Origin: Brachyspira sp949287565
Lineage (GTDB): Bacteria; Spirochaetota; Brachyspiria; Brachyspirales; Brachyspiraceae
Strand: one strand, 5' to 3'
NCBI RefSeq assembly: GCF_036997615.1
Contig: NZ_JAWLQA010000005.1
DNA length: 64,000 nt
Shown here in pieces: positions 25,026-33,182 of the stretch. The translations under genes and the position numbers were made by a program. How positions within the stretch are numbered: the stretch's first letter is position 1; every line of letters begins with the position of its first letter. The notes beneath the pieces are model-generated. The model was not told the DNA's origin, did not search any database, and saw only the letters and a list, made by a program, of their open reading frames with translations.

Positions 25026-26876
25026 ATGATTAAAAATATTATAAAATTACCGCAATCAGTAGCTAATCGCATAGCCGCAGGAGAAGTTATAGAAAGACCA
25101 GCTTCTATGCTCAAAGAATTATTAGAAAATGCAATAGATTCAGGGGCTTCAAATATAGAAGTTTCTGTGGAAGAAGCAGGTATTAAATCTATGATAGTAG
25201 AAGATGACGGAAATGGTATAAGATTTAATGAACTTCCTCTAGCCATAACCCATCATGCCACAAGTAAAATACATTCTATAGAAGATTTAGACTCAATATA
25301 TACTCTTGGCTTCAGGGGTGAGGCTTTGGCTTCTATATCAGATGTTACAAATTTAGAAATAGTTTCAAAGAACGTAGAAGAAAGCAATGGAGGAAAAATA
25401 GTAGTAGAAGGCGGTAAAATAATAGAACATAAACCTGCTGCTGCTTCACAAGGGACAAAAATCATAGCTAAAAATCTATTTTTTAATATTCCAGCTAGAT
25501 ATAAATTTTTAAAACATATTTCAAGAGAGTTTTTCTTAGTTAAAGAAGTTTTTGATATGGAAGCATTAGTTCAGCCTAAAATATCTATGAAACTTAAAAA
25601 TAATGGTAAGGTTGTAAGTTCATATATAAAAGTTGATACTCTAAAAGAAAGAATAGAAAATTATCTCTCTGACAGCAATGTATTTAGAAATTTAATAGAG
25701 GTTGAAATAGAAAAAGATGATGTATCAATATACGGTTTATTTTCAAATTCTAAAATAAGCCAATCTATGAGAAAGAATAATTTTATATTCTTAAACAACC
25801 GCCCTATAGAGAATAGAGTTCTTGCTTATGCCATAAAAAATGCATATTCAAATGCTATACCTAAAGAGAGATATCCTTTCTTTTTCCTATACATAAATAT
25901 AGATAGCAGTAAAATAGATGTGAATGTTCACCCTAGTAAAAAGGAAGTTAGAATAAAAAATGAAAGAGAGATTTCAGGAATACTGTATAATACTATAGTA
26001 AACAATATTAATTCTGGAAACAATTTTGATTCTGTTAATATAGAAGTGGATATTGATAAGGATATTACCCCTACTTTTCCTATACAGCAGAATAATAATT
26101 ACAATACATATAATACTTCAAACTATAATACCGAATCAGCAGATGAAATAAAATATGACAATATAAACTATTCAAATAATAGTTATAATAAAGATGATTT
26201 AAATGTAGAAAATAATGAGTATATAATAGAAGAAAATAGTATTAATAAAGAAATAAATTTAAATAACAATAATTTTACCTACAATAATATAGAATTTGGA
26301 GAGTATACAAGGGCCATAGGACAGGTATTTTCTTCATATATAGTAGCTGAACGTGGAGGAGAAATGTATATAATAGATCAGCATGCCGCTTATGAAAGGC
26401 TCAATTATGAAAGAATATACAAAACTCTTATGTCAAAAAAAATAGAATATGAAAAACTCCTTATACCTTGTGAAATTGAGTACAGGGATTATGAAATTGA
26501 TATTTTAAATGCCTCAAAAGAATCTATAGAATCATTAGGAATAAAATTTGAAGCTAATTCAAAACATAGCATTATAATAGAAGATATACCAATATACATT
26601 CCTAGAAATCAAAAAATTGAAAAAATAATAAAAGACATTTTGGATATATATATTTCAAAGGGCGACAATAATAATTTAGAAAAAGTTATAAAACATACCT
26701 GCTCCACTATATCATGCAAATATTCTCCAAAGGCTGGAGATAAACTTTCAAACAGCGATATGCAGACATTACTTGATTTGCTTGAAGAAGAAAATATACT
26801 TACAAACTGTCCTCATGGAAGACCTTTTGTATTAAGGCTATCAAAAGAATATTTAGATAAGAAATTTTTTAGATAA
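25026..26876 (+). CDS. mutL: DNA mismatch repair protein MutL
   Basis: 616 residues. GHKL ATPase motifs: LKELLENAIDSGAS, VEDDGNGI, GFRGEALASIS and the lid region. A Ser/Asn/Tyr-rich linker spans about 340-420. The C-terminal domain has the endonuclease metal-binding motif DQHAAYERLNYE (D-Q-H-A-x2-E-x4-E), plus CSTISCKYSPKAG and CPHGRPF. This is therefore the nicking type of MutL used by bacteria without MutH. Its own weak promoter is AT-rich; no strong Shine-Dalgarno sequence was seen. Confidence 0.97.
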   Translation: MIKNIIKLPQSVANRIAAGEVIERPASMLKELLENAIDSGASNIEVSVEEAGIKSMIVEDDGNGIRFNELPLAITHHATSKIHSIEDLDSIYTLGFRGEALASISDVTNLEIVSKNVEESNGGKIVVEGGKIIEHKPAAASQGTKIIAKNLFFNIPARYKFLKHISREFFLVKEVFDMEALVQPKISMKLKNNGKVVSSYIKVDTLKERIENYLSDSNVFRNLIEVEIEKDDVSIYGLFSNSKISQSMRKNNFIFLNNRPIENRVLAYAIKNAYSNAIPKERYPFFFLYINIDSSKIDVNVHPSKKEVRIKNEREISGILYNTIVNNINSGNNFDSVNIEVDIDKDITPTFPIQQNNNYNTYNTSNYNTESADEIKYDNINYSNNSYNKDDLNVENNEYIIEENSINKEINLNNNNFTYNNIEFGEYTRAIGQVFSSYIVAERGGEMYIIDQHAAYERLNYERIYKTLMSKKIEYEKLLIPCEIEYRDYEIDILNASKESIESLGIKFEANSKHSIIIEDIPIYIPRNQKIEKIIKDILDIYISKGDNNNLEKVIKHTCSTISCKYSPKAGDKLSNSDMQTLLDLLEEENILTNCPHGRPFVLRLSKEYLDKKFFR

Positions 26877-26947
26877 TACAATTTATTATTTTACTAATAA
26901 TAAACTTATTAAAAAATAGCTTGTTATTTATGATTAAAAACATTAGC

Positions 26948-26975
26948 TTTACATTTATAGTTAATTTAGTATAAT
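26948..26975 (+). promoter_or_regulatory. Rpn promoter, leaderless configuration
   Basis: TTTACA (26948-26953), 16 nt, TATAAT (26970-26975), 6 nt, ATG at 26982. Confidence 0.8.
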
Positions 26976-27175
26976 AAAATTATGAAAGATTTAGAAAAAT
27001 TAAAGCAAATATTAAATGAAACAGTTACAATAAACAATCTAAATAGAATTAATGACTATTTTATACGCTATTTATTTTCACATGAAGGTAATGAAAACAT
27101 AGCATTAAATTTCATTAATTCTGTATTTAAAGATTTAGACTTTGAAACTTTTAATAAAATTGAGATTTTAAATCC

Positions 27176-27198
27176 GTCGCCGAAGGCGGGCAGTCGCC
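27176..27198 (+). repeat. GC-rich GAA-loop insert, in frame
   Basis: 23 nt replacing 2 nt of the reference gene at the matching position of the 8378 copy. Contains CGCC-GAA-GGCG (27178-27188), then GGC-AGTC-GCC. It is strikingly GC-rich in an AT-rich gene and keeps the reading frame (+21 nt net). Confidence 0.8.
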
Positions 27199-27512
27199 TT
27201 AATATAGCAGAAAATTATGATGAAAAAGAATCTATAGTTGATATCAAGGCTATCACAGAAAGCGGCATAACTGTATTAATAGAGATTCAGGCTAGAGGTA
27301 ATGAAGATTTTATTAAAAGAACTCTGTATTATTGGGCTTATAATTACAGCAGCAGTTTAAACAGAGGTTCTTTTTACGATGAATTAAAACCAACTGTAAG
27401 TATTAATATTACAAACTTTATACTAACAGATGAAGATAAAGTACATAGCTGTTATATATTAAAAGAATTGAATAATAATAAAATTCTTACAGATCATTGT
27501 CAATTACATTTT

Positions 27513-27533
27513 GCACCGAAGGTGGGCTGTGCC
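27513..27533 (+). repeat. GC-rich GAA-loop insert, frame-breaking
   Basis: GCACCGAAGGTGGGCTGTGC plus C, 21 nt replacing 1 nt of the reference. Core CACC-GAA-GGTG (27514-27524), then GGC-TGT-GCC. The identical insert is at the same position in the 29637 copy, and a minus-strand relative is at 45657-45676. Confidence 0.8.
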
Positions 27534-27637
27534 TAGAATTACCTAAATTAAATTTAAAAAATATTTCTGAAATAGAAAGTTTAAATAAAATACATAAAGA
27601 ATTCATTTCTTGGATTAAATTTTTTAAGGGGGAAGAG

Positions 27638-27928
27638 ATGTCTATTTTAATGAAAGAAAATACTATATTTGAAGAAGTTGAAAAGAAATGCCGTACTTTT
27701 ATAAATAATACTCCTGTAATGGATAAATATAAAAAACGCGAAGTAGATGCATATTTCTTTGATAAAAGTATAGAATTGGATTTAAAGAAAGCTAAGGAAA
27801 AAGGAATAGAACAAGGCGAAAAAAATAAAGCAATATCTATGGCAAAAAATATGAAAGCTAGAGATATGGATTTAAATCTTATCAGTGAACTAACAGGTTT
27901 AAGTATACAAGAAATAGAAAACCTATAA
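27638..27928 (+). CDS. Candidate intragenic C-terminal Rpn product (RpnS-like)
   Basis: ATG at 27638 (MSILMKENTIFEEVEKKC) follows the purine-rich AAGGGGGAAGAG. It corresponds exactly to the internal start of the 8378 copy. The 96-residue product is intact although the nuclease frame is broken. It has only one EQGE repeat where the reference has three. Confidence 0.5.
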   Translation: MSILMKENTIFEEVEKKCRTFINNTPVMDKYKKREVDAYFFDKSIELDLKKAKEKGIEQGEKNKAISMAKNMKARDMDLNLISELTGLSIQEIENL

Positions 27929-28010
27929 TAAAAATTTCTTATTATAATAAACATCATAAAAAATCATAAAACAAATTCATTAATTTTATATTTCATAAAA
28001 TCTATTTTAA

Positions 28011-28039
28011 TTGACATAAAACAATTATAATTATATAAT
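28011..28039 (+). promoter_or_regulatory. Promoter of the ankyrin gene
   Basis: TTGACA (28011-28016), 17 nt, TATAAT (28034-28039), about 35 nt before the ATG; consensus -35 and -10. Confidence 0.8.
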
Positions 28040-28073
28040 CCAACTATATGCAGTAAGCATTAGAGGGGTATAT

Positions 28074-29579
28074 ATGAAAAAAGTATTTATTATATTATTC
28101 TTGTTTAATATTCTTTTGTATTCTCAGACTTTAGATGAATCGTTATTTTTAGCTGTAGAAAATAATAACATAGAAGAAGTTAAATCATATTTAGCTAAAG
28201 GAGCAAATCTAAATGCTCGAGATGAATACGGTATTACAGTATTAATGTACGCTGCTGTAAGCGGAAATTATGAAATTGTTAAATTTTTATTAGAAAATGG
28301 TGCTGATATAAATACTAAAGATAATGATGGAAACACTGTATTATATTATAATATTCGCTATGATCATTATGGAAAAGAAGAAAAACTAGAAAATGCTAAA
28401 AAAATATTTAATTTATTAATAAAATACGGTGCTGATGTAAATACTAAAGACAATGATGGAGCATCACTTCTTAATAAATCTTATAGAGCTTCAACAGCAT
28501 TGGCACAAAATAGAGAAATGTTTAAAGTATTAGTAGAAAATGGTTTTGACTTAGAATCAAGAATAAAGGCTGGGGAGCATTATCCTGAAGATTATGATTA
28601 TACTCCTTTAATGATAGCAGCTTTAAGAAATGACTATGATATGGTTAAATTTTTAGTTGAAAAAGGTGCCGATGTAAATGCCAAAACACATTCTGAATAT
28701 AGCTCAGTAGTAACTCCTCTATTACTCTCATTAGATTATGAACATATTGAATATAGATATGATGAAAATTCATCTGTTGCAGAATATTTAATAAATAATG
28801 GTGCAGATATAAATGTAACAAATGAGGATGGAGAGACACCTTTAATGTATGCTTCCAAAGTTCATAATATAAAAGTGATAGAACTTCTAATACAAAAAGG
28901 TGCTGATATAAATGCTTTCAATAATTATGGAAATACAGCCTTAATATATGGTGTAAATAATTTAGAAACAGTAAAATTATTAGTGGACAATGGTGCTGAT
29001 GTAAACTTTTATAAAGGAGGAAGTACTGCTTTAATATCAGCATGTGACTATAGTCCTGAAAGAAATATAGATGTAATAAAATATTTAGTTTCAAAAAAAG
29101 CCAATATAAATGCACAAGATAATAAAGGAGACACAGCTTTAAATAAAACTCTTGATACTTCAGATGAAGGAAGTATTGATATACTAGACTTTGAAATAGC
29201 TCATTTTTTAATAAAGCAAGGTGCTGATGTAAACATAAAAAATGAAGACCAATATACTCCTTTGATATATCTTGGTATGGGTGAAGGTGATTTTAATAAT
29301 AAAAGTTTTCAGGAATATCGTATAAAATTAGCTGAATTATTATTAGAAAAAGGTGCAGATATTAATGCTCAAGATTATGAAGGATACACTTCTTTAATTT
29401 GGGCTTGTGCATCATCAGGATCAAGGTTTGCTGAACCATATGTTAAATTTCTAGTAGAAAAAGGAGCCGATGTAAATATAAAAGATGACCATGGAGATAC
29501 TGCTTTAGATATAGCAGAGAATCTTAAACTTAGAAAAATTTCAGGTATTCTAAAAAAAGCTCAAAGAAATAGAAAGTAA
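28074..29579 (+). CDS. Exported ankyrin-repeat protein
   Basis: 501 residues. Signal peptide MKKVFIILFLFNILLYSQ, then about twelve ankyrin repeats with the recurring G-A-D-V/I-N unit (for example KGANLNARDEYGITVLMYAA and KGADVNIKDDHGDTALDIA). Strong GAGGGG Shine-Dalgarno sequence. It stands between two decayed Rpn copies in the same orientation that share the same inserts, so the gene is flanked by long direct repeats and may be prone to loss or duplication. Probable envelope or secreted binding protein; target unknown. Confidence 0.9.
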   Translation: MKKVFIILFLFNILLYSQTLDESLFLAVENNNIEEVKSYLAKGANLNARDEYGITVLMYAAVSGNYEIVKFLLENGADINTKDNDGNTVLYYNIRYDHYGKEEKLENAKKIFNLLIKYGADVNTKDNDGASLLNKSYRASTALAQNREMFKVLVENGFDLESRIKAGEHYPEDYDYTPLMIAALRNDYDMVKFLVEKGADVNAKTHSEYSSVVTPLLLSLDYEHIEYRYDENSSVAEYLINNGADINVTNEDGETPLMYASKVHNIKVIELLIQKGADINAFNNYGNTALIYGVNNLETVKLLVDNGADVNFYKGGSTALISACDYSPERNIDVIKYLVSKKANINAQDNKGDTALNKTLDTSDEGSIDILDFEIAHFLIKQGADVNIKNEDQYTPLIYLGMGEGDFNNKSFQEYRIKLAELLLEKGADINAQDYEGYTSLIWACASSGSRFAEPYVKFLVEKGADVNIKDDHGDTALDIAENLKLRKISGILKKAQRNRK

Positions 29580-29602
29580 ATTTTGATGATTAAACTTGTA
29601 AC

Positions 29603-29630
29603 TTTACATTTATAGTTATTTTAGTATAAT
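29603..29630 (+). promoter_or_regulatory. Rpn promoter, leaderless configuration
   Basis: TTTACA (29603-29608), 16 nt, TATAAT (29625-29630), 6 nt, ATG at 29637. Confidence 0.8.
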
Positions 29631-29830
29631 AAAGTTATGAAAGATTTAGAAAAATTAAAACAAATATTAAATGAAACAGTTACAATAAACAATTTAAATA
29701 GAATTAATGACTATTTTATACGATATTTATTTTCACATGAAGGAAATGAAAACATAGCTTTGAATTTCATTAATGCAGTATTTAAAGATTTAAACTTTGA
29801 AACTTTTAATAAAATTGAGATTTTAAACCC

Positions 29831-29852
29831 GTCGCCGAAGGGGGCAGTCGCC
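29831..29852 (+). repeat. GC-rich GAA-loop insert, one base shorter
   Basis: Same insert as 27176-27198 at the same place, with GGCGGGC reduced to GGGGGC; the CGCC-GAA stem is now imperfect (CGCC/GGGG). Confidence 0.78.
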
Positions 29853-30166
29853 TTAACATAGCAGAAAATTATGATGAAAAAGAAAGTATTGTTGATATAA
29901 AAGCTACTACAGAAACAGGAATAACGGTTTTAATAGAAATACAAGCTAGAGGAAATGAAGATTTTATAAAAAGAACTCTATATTACTGGGCTTATAATTA
30001 CAGCAGCAGTTTAAACAGAGGTTCTTTTTATGATGAATTAAAAGCAACTGTAAGTATTAATATTACAAACTTTATTCTTACAGATGAAGATAAAGTTCAT
30101 AGTTGCTATGTTTTAAAAGAATTAACTAATAATAAAATTCTTACAGACCATTGTCAATTACATTTT

Positions 30167-30187
30167 GCACCGAAGGTGGGCTGTGCC
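30167..30187 (+). repeat. GC-rich GAA-loop insert
   Basis: Identical to 27513-27533, CACC-GAA-GGTG core at 30168-30178. Confidence 0.8.
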
Positions 30188-30275
30188 TAGAATTACCTAA
30201 ATTCAATTTAAAAAATATTAGTAATACAGATGAATTACATAAAGAGTTTATTTCTTGGGTAAAATTCTTTTATAT

Positions 30276-30353
30276 AAAAAATTATGAGCGTATGCTAAAT
30301 TTATTTAGCATAGCCTTTACCGAAGGTACGCAGAGCGAGCGAATAATTTTTTT
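30276..30353 (+). repeat. Nested hairpin element with TTTA loop (copy 4, longest, with GAA-loop module)
   Basis: Outer arms AAAAAATTAT (30276-30285) and ATAATTTTTTT (30343-30353). Inner stem TATGCTAAA (30291-30299), loop TTTA, TTTAGCATA (30304-30312). It then adds TACC-GAA-GGTA (30318-30328) and CGC-AGA-GCG (30329-30337) before GAGCGAATAAT. It thus joins the two repeat families in a single element. Confidence 0.8.
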
Positions 30354-30613
30354 ATGAATATAAATAAGAAATAGAAAACCTATAATAAAAATAAAAAATA
30401 CATAATATTTTTTATACTATCTATTGGGCAATATGCATAGTTAAATTTGAAGTCTAATATAGAAATTCATAAAATTATTAAGAATAAAAAATCTTTAGTC
30501 ATATCTACATAATCAGTTTATAAGTTAATTAATAAATAAAAAATTTTTAATAAATTCCATTTTATTGTATAATACAAATAATGTTTTAAAAATGATATTT
30601 AGGATTTATTAAT

Positions 30614-31372
30614 ATGAATAAAATAGAAAGCTATTTTTTACAGCAGAATAAAATAAAATTCTCAAATGTAGTTTGCTCTCAGCATAATAAAAAAATAATA
30701 TTAAGAAATCCAAAAAAAGCAGTGAAAGCAGTAAAAAAAGAAGAAAAAGATATTAATGATAAAGGCATAGAATCAATGAAAGAAATACATAATGAAGAAT
30801 TAAAAAATATATACAGTGAAGTAGAAAAATGTATGAAATGTGAGGCTTTATGTAATAGCAGATTAAATGTAGTATTCGGCAGAGGAGATGAAGAACCTGA
30901 TATAGTATTTGTCGGAGAGGCACCTGGAGCTGATGAGGATAAACAAGGGCTTCCATTTGTAGGAAGAGGCGGAAAATTATTGGATAAATGGATTGAAAGA
31001 ATGAATATCAATAATAAAAAATACTATATTATGAATGCTTTGAAATGCCGTCCTCCTGAAAACAGAGATCCTTTACCTGAAGAAAAAGCTAATTGCAGAG
31101 ATTATTTTGTAAATCAGTTAAAAATACTTAATCCTAAAATAATATGTGCATTAGGGCGTCATGGATTCGGTAATTTAATAGATTTTGATTTGAAAACACC
31201 TTTTGGAAAAGCTAGAAATAAAGTGCATTACTACAATAATAATGGAAAAGATGTGCCTGTAATAGCAACTTATCACCCTGCCTATATTTTAAGGAATCAA
31301 AAAGAGGAAGATAAAGTTATAGCCGATTTGGAGTTTATGCTAAGCGAATTAGAAAAGATAGAAAATAATTAA
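30614..31372 (+). CDS. Family 4 uracil-DNA glycosylase ([4Fe-4S])
   Basis: 252 residues. Removes uracil from DNA. Conserved VFVGEAPGADEDKQGLPFVG (the G-E-A-P-G loop) and IATYHPAYILRN (H-P-A/S-x-L/I). Cluster cysteines: KCMKCEALC near residue 75 (C-x2-C), ALKCRPPENRDPLP and KANCRDYF. A basic N-terminal extension of about 65 residues precedes the catalytic domain, as in the SPO1 polymerase-like group. Preceded by 230 bp of AT-rich spacer. Confidence 0.92.
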   Translation: MNKIESYFLQQNKIKFSNVVCSQHNKKIILRNPKKAVKAVKKEEKDINDKGIESMKEIHNEELKNIYSEVEKCMKCEALCNSRLNVVFGRGDEEPDIVFVGEAPGADEDKQGLPFVGRGGKLLDKWIERMNINNKKYYIMNALKCRPPENRDPLPEEKANCRDYFVNQLKILNPKIICALGRHGFGNLIDFDLKTPFGKARNKVHYYNNNGKDVPVIATYHPAYILRNQKEEDKVIADLEFMLSELEKIENN

Positions 31373-31399
31373 AATAATTTTTATTAATAGGAGTCGCTA

Positions 31400-32203
31400 T
31401 TGAAGAAATATTTTATTTTAATGTTAATAATATGCCAATGTCTAATGCCTAATTCATTCGACAATATAATAGATGCAGCCGATTATCAAACTTATGAAGA
31501 TATAGAATATTCTAATATTCCAAAAAAGCCAACTATATTTGATTATATAAATCATAAAAATGAATTATCTGATATTATAGAAAGAATAAACAAATATTTG
31601 GATAATAATGGAGATATTAATGCTGTAAATAAAAACGGTAATACTCTTCTCATGGAAGCTGTAGCTATAGGATACTATGATTTGGCTGATTATTTAGTAG
31701 AAAAAAAAGCTGATATATCTATAACTAATGCTAACGGAGAAAATGCTTTAATACTTTCCGCACATTATCCATATATAATGAATCTTCTTATTAATAACAA
31801 TGCTGATGTAAATACAGCTGATAACAATGGTAAAACAGCCCTACATTATGCATGCGAATATGGAGATTTATATTCAGTAAAACTTCTTATAAAAAGCGGT
31901 GCTGATATTAATAAAAAAGATATATTAGGAAAAACTATTCTTATGTATGCCGTTGAAAATGAACATCTTTTATTAATAAAGTATTTAGTTGAAGATTTAC
32001 AAGTTGATATTAATGAAAAAGATGATTGGGGTCAGAATGCTATGTTTTATGCCACAAAAATAGATATAGCAAGATATCTTATTTATAATGATATGAATTA
32101 TACAGACGTTAACTCAATAGGTTTAAAGCCTTATGAAGTTATGAAATATAATGGCTATATAAATGTATCAAATTATTTGCAAAAGTTAGAAAAAAGGAGA
32201 TAA
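31400..32203 (+). CDS. Exported ankyrin-repeat protein (short)
   Basis: 267 residues from a TTG start preceded by AGGAG at 31390-31394. Hydrophobic N-terminus (MKKYFILMLIICQCLMPNSF) is a probable signal peptide; the two Cys are too close to the lipobox pattern to exclude a lipoprotein. After a spacer region come about five ankyrin repeats (GDINAVNKNGNTLLMEAV, NADVNTADNNGKTALHYACE). Starts 28 nt after the glycosylase, so probably co-transcribed. Confidence 0.85.
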   Translation: MKKYFILMLIICQCLMPNSFDNIIDAADYQTYEDIEYSNIPKKPTIFDYINHKNELSDIIERINKYLDNNGDINAVNKNGNTLLMEAVAIGYYDLADYLVEKKADISITNANGENALILSAHYPYIMNLLINNNADVNTADNNGKTALHYACEYGDLYSVKLLIKSGADINKKDILGKTILMYAVENEHLLLIKYLVEDLQVDINEKDDWGQNAMFYATKIDIARYLIYNDMNYTDVNSIGLKPYEVMKYNGYINVSNYLQKLEKRR

Positions 32204-32208
32204 GTTAC

Positions 32209-32234
32209 AAAAAATACCTTTAAGTATTTTTTTT
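32209..32234 (+). terminator. Rho-independent terminator
   Basis: AAAAATAC (32210-32217) pairs with GTATTTTT (32224-32231) followed by further T residues, 7 nt after the ankyrin stop. Confidence 0.6.
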
Positions 32235-32270
32235 ATAAACCGAGAATATTTACAGTATATTGGAGTTTAT

Positions 32271-33107
32271 ATGAATATCAAGGTTATTTTACTATTTATT
32301 ACTATAAATATGCTTCTTTTTCCTCAATATCTATCTTTAACTAATAATAATATATTAGTTAATATAGGTGAAGGAAGAGTTGACTATACTACATATACGA
32401 TATATGCAGATGCAACAGCCGATTTTGTTACAGATACTCGCTTACACCCTGAAGCATTATTAATATTACAGCAGCAGGCTGAAGAAGAAACTATGAAAAC
32501 TTTATACGACACATTAGGAAATATACCTATAGATAGTGAAGATAATATATACAGCATAATAGAAGAAAATAGATTATTGAAAGAAAAAGTAGTAAATTCT
32601 ATAAATAATGCTAGATTAGTAGGTATATCATATCCTACAAGAACAAGCGTTAAAGTACTTATGGCATTAGATATAATAACAAATAATCTTATGTCAGATT
32701 TAATAAATAATATACATATATATAAAACTGAACCTATAGTAACATATTTTGATGCAGGTACAGATTATGACAGCCTTGTTATAGATGCAAGAAATATAGG
32801 TTTTATGCCTTCATTATTTCCTACAGTATATGATGAAGATGGTAATGAAATATATAGTTTAGCTTATATAAATAAAGACATTGCTTCTACAAATGGATAT
32901 ATTACATATTCTACAAATTCTTTCCTTACTAATCAAAATATGACAAATACAATAGGAAAAAAACCTTATAACATTGTAGCATGGAGATCAAGAGGAAGAC
33001 TTTCAAGCGATTTAGTTATAGGAAATGAGGATGCAAGTATAATTATGAGCAGCCCTAATCTTAAAAATGCTATAAAAAATTGTAAAGTTATATTTATAAT
33101 AGACTAA
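32271..33107 (+). CDS. Exported protein of unknown function
   Basis: 278 residues. Signal peptide MNIKVILLFITINMLLFPQ. The mature part starts with a repetitive Tyr/Thr-rich strand (GEGRVDYTTYTIYADATADF), then an Ala/Gln/Glu helix (HPEALLILQQQAEEETMKTL) and a long helix with NNARLVGISYPTRTSVKVLM. This order recalls LPP20/FlgP-type exported proteins but the similarity is too weak to name. It lies after a terminator and 76 nt before the DUF4132 gene. Confidence 0.6.
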   Translation: MNIKVILLFITINMLLFPQYLSLTNNNILVNIGEGRVDYTTYTIYADATADFVTDTRLHPEALLILQQQAEEETMKTLYDTLGNIPIDSEDNIYSIIEENRLLKEKVVNSINNARLVGISYPTRTSVKVLMALDIITNNLMSDLINNIHIYKTEPIVTYFDAGTDYDSLVIDARNIGFMPSLFPTVYDEDGNEIYSLAYINKDIASTNGYITYSTNSFLTNQNMTNTIGKKPYNIVAWRSRGRLSSDLVIGNEDASIIMSSPNLKNAIKNCKVIFIID

Positions 33108-33182
33108 TTTATTATATTTTTATTATTCATTTTTTTTTCAAAATATGGTATAGTATCTATTATATTTTTAGGGTTATTTCTT

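Larger units (their letters stand above)
26982..27928 (+). pseudogene. Rpn-family nuclease gene with two GC-rich inserts, second one truncating
   Basis: Closely matches the intact gene at 8378. The first insert (27176-27198) is in frame and adds SPKAGSR between NP and NIAENYDEKE, leaving the nuclease frame open through SIVDIKAITESGITVLIEIQ. The second (27513-27533) adds APKVGCA followed at once by TAG and shifts the frame by a net 20 nt, so the first frame ends at 27536. The rest continues in another frame (27497-27928) through LELPKLNLKNISEIESLN to ISELTGLSIQEIENL. Full-length nuclease needs a frameshift; the C-terminal part remains translatable from its own start. Confidence 0.82.
29637..30385 (+). 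pseudogene. Rpn-family nuclease gene, heavily decayed, C-terminal domain replaced by a hairpin element
   Basis: Starts MKDLEKLKQILNETVTINNL like the 8378 and 26982 copies. It has the same two GC-rich inserts as 26982, but the first (29831-29852) is one base shorter, breaking the frame at once. After SWVKFF most of the C-terminal domain, including the internal start, is missing. In its place is the hairpin element 30276-30353, and the gene's last codons (AAATAGAAAACCTATAA) reappear just after it. Not functional as a nuclease. Best read as an older derivative of the same duplication as 26982. Confidence 0.85.

Noticed and set aside
27497..27540. Programmed ribosomal frameshift joining the two parts of the 26982 Rpn gene
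   Set aside because: No slippery heptamer at the junction; the break is explained by the insert.
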